Shown here in pieces: positions 16,203 through 25,406 of a DNA stretch of 64,000 nt. The DNA is from Planctomycetota bacterium (GTDB taxonomy: Bacteria; Planctomycetota; J058; JAJDCQ01): positions 1 to 64,000 of the forward strand of contig JAJDCQ010000052.1 in assembly GCA_029260755.1 (NCBI GenBank). The letters run 5' to 3'. Position numbers and translations under genes: made by a program. The number at the start of each line of letters is the position of its first letter. Positions within the stretch are counted from its first letter, which is position 1. The notes beneath the pieces are model-generated. The model saw only the letters and a program-made list of their open reading frames with translations, was not told where the DNA came from and did not search any database.

Positions 16203-19200
16203 TTACTCGTCGCGATCCAACACGCACCGGAACCCCAGCGACGGAGCCACCCAGGTCGGCGCGAACCTCCCGCGGTAGGTCGCCCGGATCTGGTCGGCCG
16301 AGTTCTTGAACCCGCCGCCGCGGGCGACCCGCCGGACCGGATCACCCGATGACGGCGCGTCGGTGTTGAGCGGTCGGATGCGCGGTGAGTTGACGTAGTA
16401 GCCGTAGTCGTAGACGTCGGCGCACCACTCCCAGACGTTGCCCGCCATGTCGAGGACGCCGAACGGCGACGCGCCCTCGGGGAGGCTTCCGGCCTTCTCG
16501 GTCTGGAAGCCGTCGAGCTGGCCGTAGTTCGCCCGGCGCGTCTCGTGCTCGCCGGGGGGCTGGTCGCCCCACGGCCAGGCTCGGCCGTCGGTGCCGCGCG
16601 CGGCGAGCTCCCACTCGGCCTCGGTCGGGAGGCGCCGGCCCGCCCAGGCGGCGTAGGCGGAGGCATCGAACCAGTCGACGAACACGACCGGGCTGTCCTC
16701 GTCCGGCGCGACGGCGAGGAAGTCGGGGTTGCCCCAGTGCCGCGGCGTGTGGTCCTTGCCCTCCTTGCCGAACTGCTCGAGCTCCTCCGGCGAGCAGCGC
16801 GAGTGATCCCACGCGCCGCTGCCGACGTCCTCGAGGAAGCGCCGGTACATCCCGACCGTGACCTCGGTCCGGTCTATGTAGAACGGCGGCAGGCTCACCT
16901 CGTGGACGGGCGACTCGCCGCTCTCGCCGTCGGCTCGACCCATCTCGAACGTGCCGCCGCGCACCTCGATCACCACCATGCCGTCCTTCTTGGCGACGAT
17001 CTGGCTGCCGGCGCCCCATCGGAGGCCGTCGGGGAGCGAGCCGCCGACGTAGCGGACCGTGGCGCGGCTCTTCGCGACGTTGCCGGCCAGGTCGGCCGCC
17101 TCGACGACGACCTCGTTCGTCCCTTCGTTCAGGGCGACCCGAGCCACGAACGTCAGGCCGTCCTCGCCGCGCGGCGTCGCCTCGCGGCCGTTCACGACCA
17201 GCCGCTGCACCGGCTCGTTCACGCTGACCGTCACCTCGGTCGCCCCGACCGGTCCGGTGACCTCCTCGTCGCCGCGGACGGTGATCAGGGGCGGCGTCCC
17301 GTCGTGGTGAAGCGTCAGGGGATGCCGGACCTCGTGGCCAGCGGCGTCGCGGACGACCACCTCGCGATCGCTGGCGGTCTCGGCGTCGAGCGGGACGCTC
17401 GCGAGGAACGTGGCGTGATCGGCGGCGTCGTCGGCGTCGGCGTCGCGCTCGGCCTCCTGCCCTCCGACCGTGACGGTCAGGCCGTCGAGGGCGGGCTTCC
17501 GGACCGTGACGCGGACGACGGCCGGCCTCCGGCGAAGGCGGGCGCCGCTCATCGGGCTGACCTTCACGATCTCGGGCGGCGTCCGGTCCACCCGGACGGT
17601 CCGGGTCTGCCGGCCCTCGTGCTCGACCGGATCCCGGGCGACGATGTCGAGCCGGTGCTCGCCCGCGCCGAGGTCGAGGCGCAGCTCGAACGCGCCGGTC
17701 GCATCGGCGTCCGCCGTCGCCGAGCCGGCCGTGACCCGCACTCCCGCGAGATCGCCGTCGTCTTCGACGCGCCCGCGGATCACGAGCTCGCCCGCGATCA
17801 GGGCGCCGTCCTCGGGCGCGTCGAGCCAGATGCGGGGCGGCTGGGTGTCGCGGAAGACGCGGAGGGTCTTCGTCGAGCGGTTGCCGGCTCGATCGCGCGC
17901 GACCACATCGATCCGGTTCGGCCCGGGCTTGAGCGGCTCCCGCGCGGTGAACCGACCGCCCTCCCGGAGGCGGACCTCCGCGCCGCCGATGATCGCCCGG
18001 TCCGGGTGGGTGTCGCGAACGACGCCGACGATCTCGACCGTCTCCTCGGCCGTCGTGACGGACTCGCCATCGGGTCGATCGATCAGGATCTGGGGCGCCT
18101 CGTCATCGACGACGACGACGAGGGTGGTCGAGAGGCCGGGCGCGTCGTCGCCGGAGCTGCCATCGTCGGCGTCGCCGTGGAGCGAAGCGCGGATCGAGAT
18201 GGTGTTCTCGCCGACCTCCAGGCCGCCCACGCGCATCGCGAACGCGCCGTCGGGGTTGAGCGGCGCCTCGAGCCCGCGCACCCACACCCGCGCACTCGCG
18301 ATCAGCTCGCCGGCCACCTCGAGGCGGCCCTGCACCTCGATCTGGAAGTCGGCGAGGTGGGCTCCGTCGGCCGGCGTCGAGACGGTCAACCGGGCGACGG
18401 CCGTGTCCTCGGTCCCGCCCGAGCCGGTCGCGTCGTCGCCGCCGTCTACCTCGCCCGAGCCCGCGCCGTCCGTCCCGTCGGCGCCGGTCGCCGTCGAGCC
18501 TTCGCCGCTCCCCTCGGCGCCGGTCGTCGCCGCGTCCCCTTCGCCGCCGGCTTCGGCGAGCGGCGTCCCGGATGTGATCGGCGCCGATCCGTCGTCGCCG
18601 TCGCCGGCGGCCGCCGTCTCGTCCCGACTGCCGAAGAGCCGCTTCTCCGGGAGGAGGACGACGAAGATCACCGCCGCGGCGGCGGACACGATGAACAGCG
18701 CAGCGACGAGGCCGCCGATCACGAGCGACGCGCTCGACGGCGCCCGCGGCGGCGGCGTGACCGGCGTGAGGAGCGCGGCCGGCCCGGTCGGAGAGTAGGC
18801 GAGGCGCGCCTCGTCGCCGCCGAGGCCGCCCTCGGCCGGCGTCGCCGCCCGGCCCGGCGGCGACGAGGCCGCGTCGGTCGTGACGGCGGGGGAGCCCGAC
18901 GAGGCCTCGTCGATCGGGCGGGGGCCGGTCACCTTCTTCGTCAGCGCGAGGCTGAGCCCGGCGGTGACCGTCTCGCCGTCGGTCTCGGCCGCCGAGAGCA
19001 CCTCGTCGATCTCGGCGCAGACGTCTTCGGCCTTGCGGTAGCGGTCGTCGGGTTCCTTCGCCAGGAGGCGCGCGACGATCGCGTCGACCGACGCGGGGAT
19101 GCCCTCGGTGAGGCTCGACGGCGCGGCGGGCTTCTCGTCGCGGTGAGCGCGCTCGAGCTGACGGACGGTCGTCCCGGTGAACGGGAGCTTCCCGGTGAGC

Positions 19201-19871
19201 GTCTGGAACAGCGTGATCCCGAGCGAGTAGAGGTCGCTCCGACCGTCGAGCGACTTGCTGTCCTCGAACTGCTCGGGGCTCATGAAGAACGGCGTGCCGA
19301 TCGCCACGCCGGTGACGGTGATCACCTCGTCCGGCTGCCCGACGGTGTCGTCGGTCGCTCCGACCCGCGCCATCCCGAAGTCGGCGAGCTTCACCCGGCC
19401 GCGCCGGGTGACGAGGACGTTGCTCGGCTTCACGTCGCGGTGGACGATTCCCTGGTCGTGCGCCTCGCCGAGGCAGCTCGCGACATCGCGGGCGATCCGG
19501 AGGGCGTCGGTCCAGCTCGGGCGGATCTCCTTCATGATGCGGTGGAGGTCGTCGCCGCAGACGAACTCCATCACCATGTAGAGGAAGTCCTCCGCGTGGC
19601 CGAACTCGAAGACGCGGATCGAGGTCGGGTGAGTGATCCGCCGGCCGACGCGCGCCTCGCGACGGAACCGCTCGCGGAGCTGCGGCGCGGCCGTCATGTG
19701 GAGGAGCTTCACCGCGACCCGGTCGTCGAGGAAGCGGTGTCGCCCCTCGTACACGGCACCCTGGCCGCCCGCGCCGATCTTCACGACGAGGGCGGTCGGT
19801 CCGAAGATGCGCCCGATGAGCGGGTCGGGGCCGCCGGGCGACAGATCGATAGGGTCGGATGGATTGGACAT
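16203..19871 (-). CDS. Ser/Thr protein kinase with extracellular FGE-fold domain
   Basis: A 1222-aa Hanks-type kinase. The cytoplasmic kinase domain (about 20-295) has the glycine loop GAGGQG (33-38), VAVKLL with the ATP-binding Lys at 55, HRDVKPSN (144-151) and DFG (164-166), then GTPFFMSPEQF. A single transmembrane helix lies at about 385-410. The outside part holds Ser/Ala-rich linker, several Ig-like or Big-type beta modules (about 480-960) with recurring GxNxIxVxARDxAGN patterns, and a C-terminal FGE-sulfatase/DUF323 fold starting near VVIEVRGGTFEMGR and ending SLGFRCV. The catalytic Cys pair of true formylglycine-generating enzymes is not seen, so it is probably a binding or sensor module. 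Confidence 0.9.
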   Translation of the reverse strand: MSNPSDPIDLSPGGPDPLIGRIFGPTALVVKIGAGGQGAVYEGRHRFLDDRVAVKLLHMTAAPQLRERFRREARVGRRITHPTSIRVFEFGHAEDFLYMVMEFVCGDDLHRIMKEIRPSWTDALRIARDVASCLGEAHDQGIVHRDVKPSNVLVTRRGRVKLADFGMARVGATDDTVGQPDEVITVTGVAIGTPFFMSPEQFEDSKSLDGRSDLYSLGITLFQTLTGKLPFTGTTVRQLERAHRDEKPAAPSSLTEGIPASVDAIVARLLAKEPDDRYRKAEDVCAEIDEVLSAAETDGETVTAGLSLALTKKVTGPRPIDEASSGSPAVTTDAASSPPGRAATPAEGGLGGDEARLAYSPTGPAALLTPVTPPPRAPSSASLVIGGLVAALFIVSAAAAVIFVVLLPEKRLFGSRDETAAAGDGDDGSAPITSGTPLAEAGGEGDAATTGAEGSGEGSTATGADGTDGAGSGEVDGGDDATGSGGTEDTAVARLTVSTPADGAHLADFQIEVQGRLEVAGELIASARVWVRGLEAPLNPDGAFAMRVGGLEVGENTISIRASLHGDADDGSSGDDAPGLSTTLVVVVDDEAPQILIDRPDGESVTTAEETVEIVGVVRDTHPDRAIIGGAEVRLREGGRFTAREPLKPGPNRIDVVARDRAGNRSTKTLRVFRDTQPPRIWLDAPEDGALIAGELVIRGRVEDDGDLAGVRVTAGSATADADATGAFELRLDLGAGEHRLDIVARDPVEHEGRQTRTVRVDRTPPEIVKVSPMSGARLRRRPAVVRVTVRKPALDGLTVTVGGQEAERDADADDAADHATFLASVPLDAETASDREVVVRDAAGHEVRHPLTLHHDGTPPLITVRGDEEVTGPVGATEVTVSVNEPVQRLVVNGREATPRGEDGLTFVARVALNEGTNEVVVEAADLAGNVAKSRATVRYVGGSLPDGLRWGAGSQIVAKKDGMVVIEVRGGTFEMGRADGESGESPVHEVSLPPFYIDRTEVTVGMYRRFLEDVGSGAWDHSRCSPEELEQFGKEGKDHTPRHWGNPDFLAVAPDEDSPVVFVDWFDASAYAAWAGRRLPTEAEWELAARGTDGRAWPWGDQPPGEHETRRANYGQLDGFQTEKAGSLPEGASPFGVLDMAGNVWEWCADVYDYGYYVNSPRIRPLNTDAPSSGDPVRRVARGGGFKNSADQIRATYRGRFAPTWVAPSLGFRCVLDRDE

Positions 19872-20140
19872 GGCGGAGGGGCGCGTCTCCCCCGAAACGC
19901 AAACCGCGAGCCCGCCGAGACCGACGGGAACGGCCGATGACGCGATGTGACATCACATCAATGGGACAATCGTACGGCCGCCGCAAACCCATGTCAACGA
20001 GACTCTGGGATCGGATGTTCGCCTCGGTTGAGGGATGCGGGGCCCGGATCGCACCGAGAGCGCGTTGTCACATCCGTCATACGAGGTTGCGGATGAGGCG
20101 TGGTCGGGCCCGTCCGGCATCGGTCGGCCGTCGCGCGGCG
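19872..20140. promoter_or_regulatory. intergenic region with operator-like palindrome
   Basis: No gene is seen here. GATGTG-ACAT-CACATC (19944-19959) is a perfect 6-bp inverted repeat about 75 bases upstream of the kinase ATG, on the side where its promoter should lie. A similar TGTCACATC recurs at about 20065. It could bind a regulator of the kinase gene, but no clear -10/-35 pair supports this. Confidence 0.3.
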
Positions 20141-20542
20141 CTAGTACATCATCGTGGGGTCGTCGTAGTGCTTGAACTCGAGCAGGTTGTTCGAGGGGTC
20201 TCGGAGCATGAACGTGCGATGGGCTTCGCGCTGCCCGTCGAATCGGACGAACTGCTCCGCGAAGAAGGGGAGTCCGCGCGACTTCGCCCGTGCGTGAACC
20301 TCGTCGAAGTCCTCGCGGGTCCGAAACGTGACCCCGAAGTGGCGCGGGTACATCTTCGGGTCCGGGTCGATCTCGTCGGGCGCGAGGTGGCAGACGACCT
20401 GGTCGCCGAAGAAGTCGAGGGTGACCCGGTCGTCGTAGCGGCGCGCCTCCCGACAACCGAGGCCTTCGACGTAGAACTTCGCCGTCTCGTCGATGTCGCG
20501 GATCGGGATCGCGAGGTGGAAGACGTTCTCGCTCGATCGCAT
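20141..20542 (-). CDS. VOC (glyoxalase/extradiol dioxygenase-fold) protein
   Basis: A 133-aa VOC superfamily protein. It opens with FHLAIPIRDIDETAKFYVEGLG, the standard first beta-alpha unit with a metal-binding His. It ends with RTFMLRDPSNNLLEFKHY, holding the second metal-ligand Glu. In between, VVCHLAPDEIDPDPKMYPRHFGVTF supplies another His. The arrangement resembles small glyoxalase-like dioxygenases. The ATG at 20542 starts just before the first strand; the longer open frame is not coding. It is 5 bases downstream of the ComA-like gene, so the two are probably co-transcribed. The substrate is unknown. Confidence 0.8.
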   Translation of the reverse strand: MRSSENVFHLAIPIRDIDETAKFYVEGLGCREARRYDDRVTLDFFGDQVVCHLAPDEIDPDPKMYPRHFGVTFRTREDFDEVHARAKSRGLPFFAEQFVRFDGQREAHRTFMLRDPSNNLLEFKHYDDPTMMY

Positions 20543-20547
20543 GGCGA

Positions 20548-21327
20548 TCAGCTCCCTTCGAACGTCTCGAGGGTGTCGGCGCGGAGGCCGAGGCGGAGCG
20601 TCTCCACGGCGACGACATCGTGGGGAGCGATGTTCGCGAGGTTGACCCCCGGCCCGACTCGGGTGATGAACTCGACCTGGAGCCGCTTCGTCGGCGCCTC
20701 GAAGACGAGCCGCTCCGGCGTGCCGATGCTCTCGATGATCTCGTTGATCAGTCCGATCCGGAGCTCGCCGTTCTCGCGGCAGACGCCGCTCCGGCCGCTC
20801 TCGCGCGCCTCGGTGATCACCTTCCACGCCCCGGCGGCGATGTCCTCCTCGATGTAGCGCACCCATCCGGCGGGGTGCAGCTCGAGGCTGCGCTGAGCGT
20901 CCTTGAAGCCGACCTCGGACAGGACCTGGAAGTCGCGGGCGAACTCGGCGATGTGCTTCGCCTTCTCCGCGTTCGAGAGCTCGATCGTTCCGTTCGAGAT
21001 CTCGACGTGCCGGCATCCGAGGTCGCTGACGAACCGTCGGAAGGCGTCGAGCTTGTTCTGGACGAGCGCCTTCTCGAAGAGCGAGCCGCCGACGAAGGTC
21101 TCGATGCCGTTGCCTCGAGCGACGTCGATCTTCCGGGCGATCTCCCGGGTGACGACGGCCGTGCCCCAGCCGAACTTGACCAGGTCGATGAGGTCGCCGT
21201 GGCTCTCGATGACGTCGCGGAAGGCAGCCGTGGGCTGGCCGGCGTCGAGGAGGATCGTCAGCCCGGCCTCTCGCGGCTTCGGCGGCCGGGCCGGGAGGTC
21301 CAGGAACGGGGCGGTCGGCGTGGTCAT
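20548..21327 (-). CDS. phosphosulfolactate synthase-like (ComA family) protein
   Basis: A 259-aa TIM-barrel protein of the ComA family, whose archaeal member joins sulfite and phosphoenolpyruvate to make phosphosulfolactate. Family blocks are visible: DLIDLVKFGWGTAVV, FVGGSLFEKALVQNKLDAF, CRHVEISNGTIEL, VLSEVGFKD, EARESGRSGVC and VEFITRVGPGVNLANI. In bacteria such proteins may supply sulfolactate or a different product, and no other coenzyme M gene is nearby. The ATG at 21327 follows GAAGAAGG. It precedes a VOC gene and follows a Tat amidohydrolase gene. Confidence 0.8.
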   Translation of the reverse strand: MTTPTAPFLDLPARPPKPREAGLTILLDAGQPTAAFRDVIESHGDLIDLVKFGWGTAVVTREIARKIDVARGNGIETFVGGSLFEKALVQNKLDAFRRFVSDLGCRHVEISNGTIELSNAEKAKHIAEFARDFQVLSEVGFKDAQRSLELHPAGWVRYIEEDIAAGAWKVITEARESGRSGVCRENGELRIGLINEIIESIGTPERLVFEAPTKRLQVEFITRVGPGVNLANIAPHDVVAVETLRLGLRADTLETFEGS

Positions 21328-21401
21328 CGGGGGGCCTTCTTCGACGAGCGGTCGAGCGTAGCGCGATCGCGGGGGTCCGACAACGAGACGGCGGGCACCG
21401 G

Positions 21402-22685
21402 TCAGCCCGTGATGAAGTGGCGCCGCGTGTCGAACGCGGAGTCGGCGAAGCGCTTCCCCTTCGACCGGATCCTCCGCAGGAGCGCGAACGCGAAGCTGAG
21501 GGGGTTGTGGGCGTAGAGCTCGCGGGCCGCGTCGGCCTGGTCGTCGTCGATGTAGCCGAGCTTCACGAGCGCGTTCATCCGGACGATGACGTTGATGGCG
21601 GGGAGGGGATAGTCGGTCGAGTAGAGGAGCCGATCGTGAAGCCCGGTCGCCTCGAGGAGCTCGGCCAGCTTGTCGCACCGGTTGAACTGAGTCAGGGCGG
21701 AGAGGTCGCACAGGAGCGTCCTCTCGTAGTCGGGGTTGGTGAACAGCTGGTCCATGAACAGCCGGAAGCTCTCGACCCGCTTGCGCGCGATCCCGTCGTC
21801 GACGTCGGGGTCGACGATCGGCGGCTCGTTGTCCTCTCCGAGGCTCGAGGCGTGGGCCATGATGATCTTCACGCCGCGGTCGAGCGGCCGGCGGAAGCGG
21901 AGCGGATTGCCGAAGCGCTGGTTGTCGGCCGCCTCGACCGCCTGCTCCATCCCGACGTGAGTGATCAGCGGGATCCCGTGGTGGACGAGCCGGTCGTAGA
22001 AGGGGTCGCAGAGCGCCTTCGAGGCGTCCATGAGCTGCGCGTTCGGCAGCCACTTCACCGCCCGGGCGCCCTCCTCGACGCACCGGTCGAGGAGCTCGGG
22101 CGCGTCGGCGCGGTAGGGGTGGATCGACGCCGCCCACTCGAGGTCGTCGGGATGCGCCGCGGCCGTGTCACGGGCGTACTCGTTCGGCGTGTGGAAGTCG
22201 GTCACGTGCGGGAGCCGGCGCCCCTGCTCGTCGTGCGCGTCGTCGAACGCGAACACCAGCAGCTTGCTCTTCGGGCTCCAGTCGCGCTTGAGCCCGACGA
22301 GACGCGCGACGTACTGGCGATCGGCGTCGGCCTCGTCGCGGATGCCCGACGCCCGTCGGTAGACGAGGTACTTGAGGTAGCGCCCGAAGTTCACCGGCGA
22401 CCGCATCTTCTCGGCGACCCGGCAGCCGGTGCCGCCGACGCCGAGGCCGACGAGGTGGACGTGGGTGTCCCAGCAGGCGGCCGGGTCGAGCCCTTCCCAT
22501 GCCTTGGCGAGCAGTCGCCGCCCGGCCTCGCCGAGCGGCGGCTCGTCGGGGTCGACGGCGCCGAAGACGGCGGGCCCGGCGAGGACGCATCCCGGGCCCG
22601 CGCCGAGGAGGGCGGCGCCGCCGAGGCCTCCGACGATCAGGCGGAGGGCGTCGCGGCGACTGAGGCGATCGAGCGGCTCGCTCAT
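21402..22685 (-). CDS. Tat-exported amidohydrolase (amidohydrolase-2 like)
   Basis: A 427-aa protein with a twin-arginine signal SRRDALRLIVGGLGGAALLG followed by a Cys, which could be a lipidation site although the lipobox is weak. The amidohydrolase core has CWDTHVHLVG (metal-binding HxH), PLITHVGME, KIIMAHASS and LLYSTDYPLP with the catalytic Asp. These match metal-dependent TIM-barrel hydrolases of the amidohydrolase-2 group. Extracytoplasmic location is therefore likely. GGGAGGAAG before the ATG at 22685 fixes the start. Its substrate is unknown. Confidence 0.82.
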   Translation of the reverse strand: MSEPLDRLSRRDALRLIVGGLGGAALLGAGPGCVLAGPAVFGAVDPDEPPLGEAGRRLLAKAWEGLDPAACWDTHVHLVGLGVGGTGCRVAEKMRSPVNFGRYLKYLVYRRASGIRDEADADRQYVARLVGLKRDWSPKSKLLVFAFDDAHDEQGRRLPHVTDFHTPNEYARDTAAAHPDDLEWAASIHPYRADAPELLDRCVEEGARAVKWLPNAQLMDASKALCDPFYDRLVHHGIPLITHVGMEQAVEAADNQRFGNPLRFRRPLDRGVKIIMAHASSLGEDNEPPIVDPDVDDGIARKRVESFRLFMDQLFTNPDYERTLLCDLSALTQFNRCDKLAELLEATGLHDRLLYSTDYPLPAINVIVRMNALVKLGYIDDDQADAARELYAHNPLSFAFALLRRIRSKGKRFADSAFDTRRHFITG

Positions 22686-22780
22686 GGCTTCCTCCCTGAG
22701 TGGCTCGGGTCGGGCGGCTCGGTCGACATCGTCGCCGTCGAGGACGGCGACGTCCAGCGGTCTCGCCGTCGGTGATCGGA

Positions 22781-23467
22781 TCAGAGCGCGTCGGCCCGGA
22801 GACGCTCCATGAGCTCGACCACCTCCGCGGCCGCGGGCAGGAGCGCCGCCGCGAGGATCGCGACGCCCGGGAGCATCCGGCTCTCGGGGAAGATCAGGCC
22901 GCCCGCCCACGCCGCGCCGATCCCGATCGCGGCCGCCGCGACGAGGGCGGCGAGCGCCTGGTCGACGGGGTGGGCCGCGCGTCCGCGCAGGGCCGATACG
23001 ACCCCGAATCCGACGGCCGGACCGCCGAGGAAGACGGCCGCGGTGGCCGCCGCCCCCGACGACAGGCCCGGGACGCCCGCGTCCGCGACGAGGCTCGCGT
23101 CCGGCCACTCGCCGAGCTGGATCACGAGCGCCGCGGCGCTCGCGCCCAGGGCGGCGAGGAGCGACCACCCGGCCGCGAGGCCCCACCCGAGGAGCCCGTG
23201 GGCGACGTCCCTACCGAGGGCGGGACCGCCGCGGGCGGCGCGCAGCTCGAGGAGGGCGAGCGGAGCGGCGACGAGCCCCTCGCCGAAGCCCCAGAGGAAC
23301 GCGAGCGGCTTGAGGTCCGGGCTCCGCGCCGTCACCACCCGCAGGAACGCCAGCCCGGCGCCGACGAGGAGGGCGCGGGTGAACGCACGCCGGACGTTCA
23401 CCTCGGCGAGGATCAGCGGCGCCAGCGGAGAAGGGCGAGCTGTGGTCGCTTCGGCCCCCTCGGTCAC
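22781..23467 (-). CDS. hypothetical multi-pass membrane protein
   Basis: A 228-aa protein with about five or six hydrophobic segments, for example ALLVGAGLAFLRVV, LLGWGLAAGWSLLAALGASA, AAVFLGGPAVGFGVVSAL and ALVAAAAIGIGAAW. The GTG at 23467 overlaps the stop of the upstream gene as GTGA, giving translational coupling. No family is recognised. Its place at the end of the minus-strand set (HEAT, HD, small TM protein) hints at an envelope function but does not prove it. Confidence 0.6.
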   Translation of the reverse strand: MTEGAEATTARPSPLAPLILAEVNVRRAFTRALLVGAGLAFLRVVTARSPDLKPLAFLWGFGEGLVAAPLALLELRAARGGPALGRDVAHGLLGWGLAAGWSLLAALGASAAALVIQLGEWPDASLVADAGVPGLSSGAAATAAVFLGGPAVGFGVVSALRGRAAHPVDQALAALVAAAAIGIGAAWAGGLIFPESRMLPGVAILAAALLPAAAEVVELMERLRADAL

Positions 23468-23910
23468 CGCGACCGCGCCCGCGCCCGTTCGAGGTCGGCG
23501 AGCGTCTCCTTCAGAAGCGCGCGGGTCGAGGTGTCGGTGACCGGAAGAGCGGTTCGAGCGTCGCCGACCGCCTTGGCCGTGTCCGCAGCGCGGAACTGCG
23601 CCGGCGGCCCTCCCCCGTGCTTCTCGACGACGATCTCGTAGAGCCGGTTCCCGGCCGCGAGGCGCACCCGCTGGTCGGGATCGTCGAGCATGTCGATCAG
23701 CCGCAGGAACGGCTCGGGCTCGACGAGGAGCGGCGTCTGGTCTGCGCCGAGCGCCTCGCGCCGCTCGATCGGGTCGGGGTGGTCGAGTCGGGCGAGGAAG
23801 GCGCGTATCCGTGCCGCGCGCCACGCACGCGGCGCCAAGACGATCGCTCCCGCGACGATGGCGACGCCGAGCACGACGAGGCCGAGCAGCGCACCGCGTC
23901 GTCGCGCCAC
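23464..23910 (-). CDS. small membrane-anchored HEAT-like protein
   Basis: A 148-aa protein with one N-terminal transmembrane helix (GALLGLVVLGVAIVAGAIVLA) and a short helical part. The segments FLARLDHPDPIERREAL and LIDMLDDPDQRVRLAAGNRL look like two HEAT-type repeats. It resembles the N-terminal design of the HEAT protein two genes upstream. It ends in the GTGA overlap with the membrane protein gene and starts 3 bases after the HD gene. Function unknown. Confidence 0.6.
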   Translation of the reverse strand: MARRRGALLGLVVLGVAIVAGAIVLAPRAWRAARIRAFLARLDHPDPIERREALGADQTPLLVEPEPFLRLIDMLDDPDQRVRLAAGNRLYEIVVEKHGGGPPAQFRAADTAKAVGDARTALPVTDTSTRALLKETLADLERARARSR

Positions 23911-23913
23911 CGG

Positions 23914-24486
23914 TCAGCCCTCCTCGCCGGGCAGGCCGAGCTCGGCCTTGTGCGCGCGGAGGACGTCGACGATGAACGCGATGTGCTCCTTGATCGCCAT
24001 CCCGGTGTCCTTCTCGAAGAGCTCGGCGCCGGTCTTCAGCTCGTGGCGGTCGACCTTCCGGGCGAAGCCCTTGTCCTTCATCTTCTTGACGACGCTCTTC
24101 GGCGCGAGGGTGTCGATCCCGCCCGGGCGGACCAGGGCGCACGCGGTGACGAAGCCGGTCATCTCGTCGCTCGCGATCAGGCCGCGGTCGAGCGGGCTCT
24201 CCCAGGGCACCTCCCACTGGGTGTAGTGGGCGCTGATCGCGTAGGCGATCTCCTCCTCGCCGAGCTCCCGCAGTCGCCTCACCACCACGTCGGGGTGCTC
24301 CTCGGGGAAGCGCTCGTAGTCCGCGTCGTGGAGCATCCCCGTGATGCCCCATCGCGTCTCGTCGTGGCCGAGCTTGCGCGCGTAGGCGGCCATGACCACC
24401 TCCACGCTCCGGGCATGCTTGAGGAGGCTCTCGCCGTCGGTCCACTCGGTGAGGATGGCCCAGGCCTCCTCGCGGGTGATCGCCAT
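23914..24486 (-). CDS. HD superfamily hydrolase (COG2316-like)
   Basis: A 190-aa HD-domain protein. The order KHARSVEVVMAAYARKLGHD, WGITGMLHDADYERFPEEHP (the HD pair) and AYAISAHY matches the predicted hydrolases of COG2316. These act on small phosphorylated molecules, but the substrate here is unknown. The ATG at 24486 (MAITREEAW) shares its A with the stop of the upstream HEAT gene (TGATG), a translational-coupling arrangement. A longer frame from 24531 is less likely. Confidence 0.82.
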   Translation of the reverse strand: MAITREEAWAILTEWTDGESLLKHARSVEVVMAAYARKLGHDETRWGITGMLHDADYERFPEEHPDVVVRRLRELGEEEIAYAISAHYTQWEVPWESPLDRGLIASDEMTGFVTACALVRPGGIDTLAPKSVVKKMKDKGFARKVDRHELKTGAELFEKDTGMAIKEHIAFIVDVLRAHKAELGLPGEEG

Positions 24487-25406
24487 CAGTCCTCGTCTCC
24501 CTTCGCGGCATCGGTCTGCTCGGCGAGCCACGCGCGCCAGCGGACCGGGTCGTCTCCGAATCGATCCTGCCCGGTGAGTCGGGCGAGGGCGTGGGCGGCG
24601 TTGCTCACGAGGATGGGGTGGTCGTGCTCGTCGGCCCAGGCGAGCGCCTCGATCAACGCCGGCGCGGCGTTCTCGGCGCCGGCCTCGACCAGCGCGCCGA
24701 TGGTGAGCCCACGCGGTTGCTCGTGCGGATCGGACTGGAGCACCGCGATGAGGGTCGCGACGTCGTCGGGGCCGGGCGATTCACCCAGCTTCCGGATCGC
24801 CTGCACGCGCGGTCCGTGATGGAGGTCGGTCCGGGCGATCCGTCGGAGAGCCGCACGGCCCGACTCGCCTTCGATCGCGCCGAGCGCCCAGATGGCCCGG
24901 GCCCGGCGTGTCCAGGGCTCGAGTCTGTCGATGAGCGCCTCGAGTCGCTCGGCGGCCGATGGGGTGACGGCGCCCAGAATTCGGCCGAGTTTCTTTACGT
25001 CGCGGGACATGAGGTCGCCGGCGGCCGCCAGAGCGTCGATGACCGCCGTTTCGATGAGGGCGGGCGAGACCTCTGCGGGCGGCCCGCCGCCCGCGCCGCG
25101 AACGACGATCGCGACGGTCTGGTCGATGGCGGCCTCGTAGCAGAGGTGGAGCACGATCTTCGCGTCGTCCCCGGGATAGCGGAGCTCCTCGGTGACCAGA
25201 TGTCGAAACGTCTCGGGTCCCGTCAGCAGCTCGGCCGGGCCGCGGAGCACCTCGAGGCGTCGCTCCGGCTCGCGGGCCCGGAGCGCGTCGAGCGCTTCGG
25301 CGCGGCGCATCGCGAGCAGGATCGGAGGGACGAACGCGATGCCGCCGGCCCCGAGCATCGCGGCGGCGACGAGGAGGGTCGCGGCGAGAAGACGCCGGCG
25401 GGTCAC
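24486..25406 (-). CDS. membrane-anchored HEAT-repeat protein
   Basis: A 306-aa protein. An N-terminal transmembrane or signal-anchor helix (LLAATLLVAAAMLGAGGIAFV) is followed by helical repeats, best seen as RIARTDLHHGPRVQAIRKLGES, DVATLIAVLQSDPHEQPRGLTIGALVEAG and PALIEALAWADEHDHPILVSNAAHAL. These are HEAT-type protein-binding repeats. Translation probably starts at a GTG at 25406 overlapping the HMG-CoA lyase stop (GTGA). The C-terminus (RWRAWLAE) is common in planctomycete HEAT proteins. Its partner is unknown. Confidence 0.72.
   Translation of the reverse strand: MTRRRLLAATLLVAAAMLGAGGIAFVPPILLAMRRAEALDALRAREPERRLEVLRGPAELLTGPETFRHLVTEELRYPGDDAKIVLHLCYEAAIDQTVAIVVRGAGGGPPAEVSPALIETAVIDALAAAGDLMSRDVKKLGRILGAVTPSAAERLEALIDRLEPWTRRARAIWALGAIEGESGRAALRRIARTDLHHGPRVQAIRKLGESPGPDDVATLIAVLQSDPHEQPRGLTIGALVEAGAENAAPALIEALAWADEHDHPILVSNAAHALARLTGQDRFGDDPVRWRAWLAEQTDAAKGDED

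Noticed and set aside
15994..16278. Plus-strand frame reading QITQITRIT ... ICVICAICGS
   Set aside because: It is the translation of the palindromic ACAGATTACAC repeat and flanking sequence; no conserved protein is implied.
16545..19940. A 1131-codon plus-strand frame over the first kinase
   Set aside because: Shadow frame; no domains, composition dominated by Arg/Ala/Gly/Asp as expected from reverse reading.
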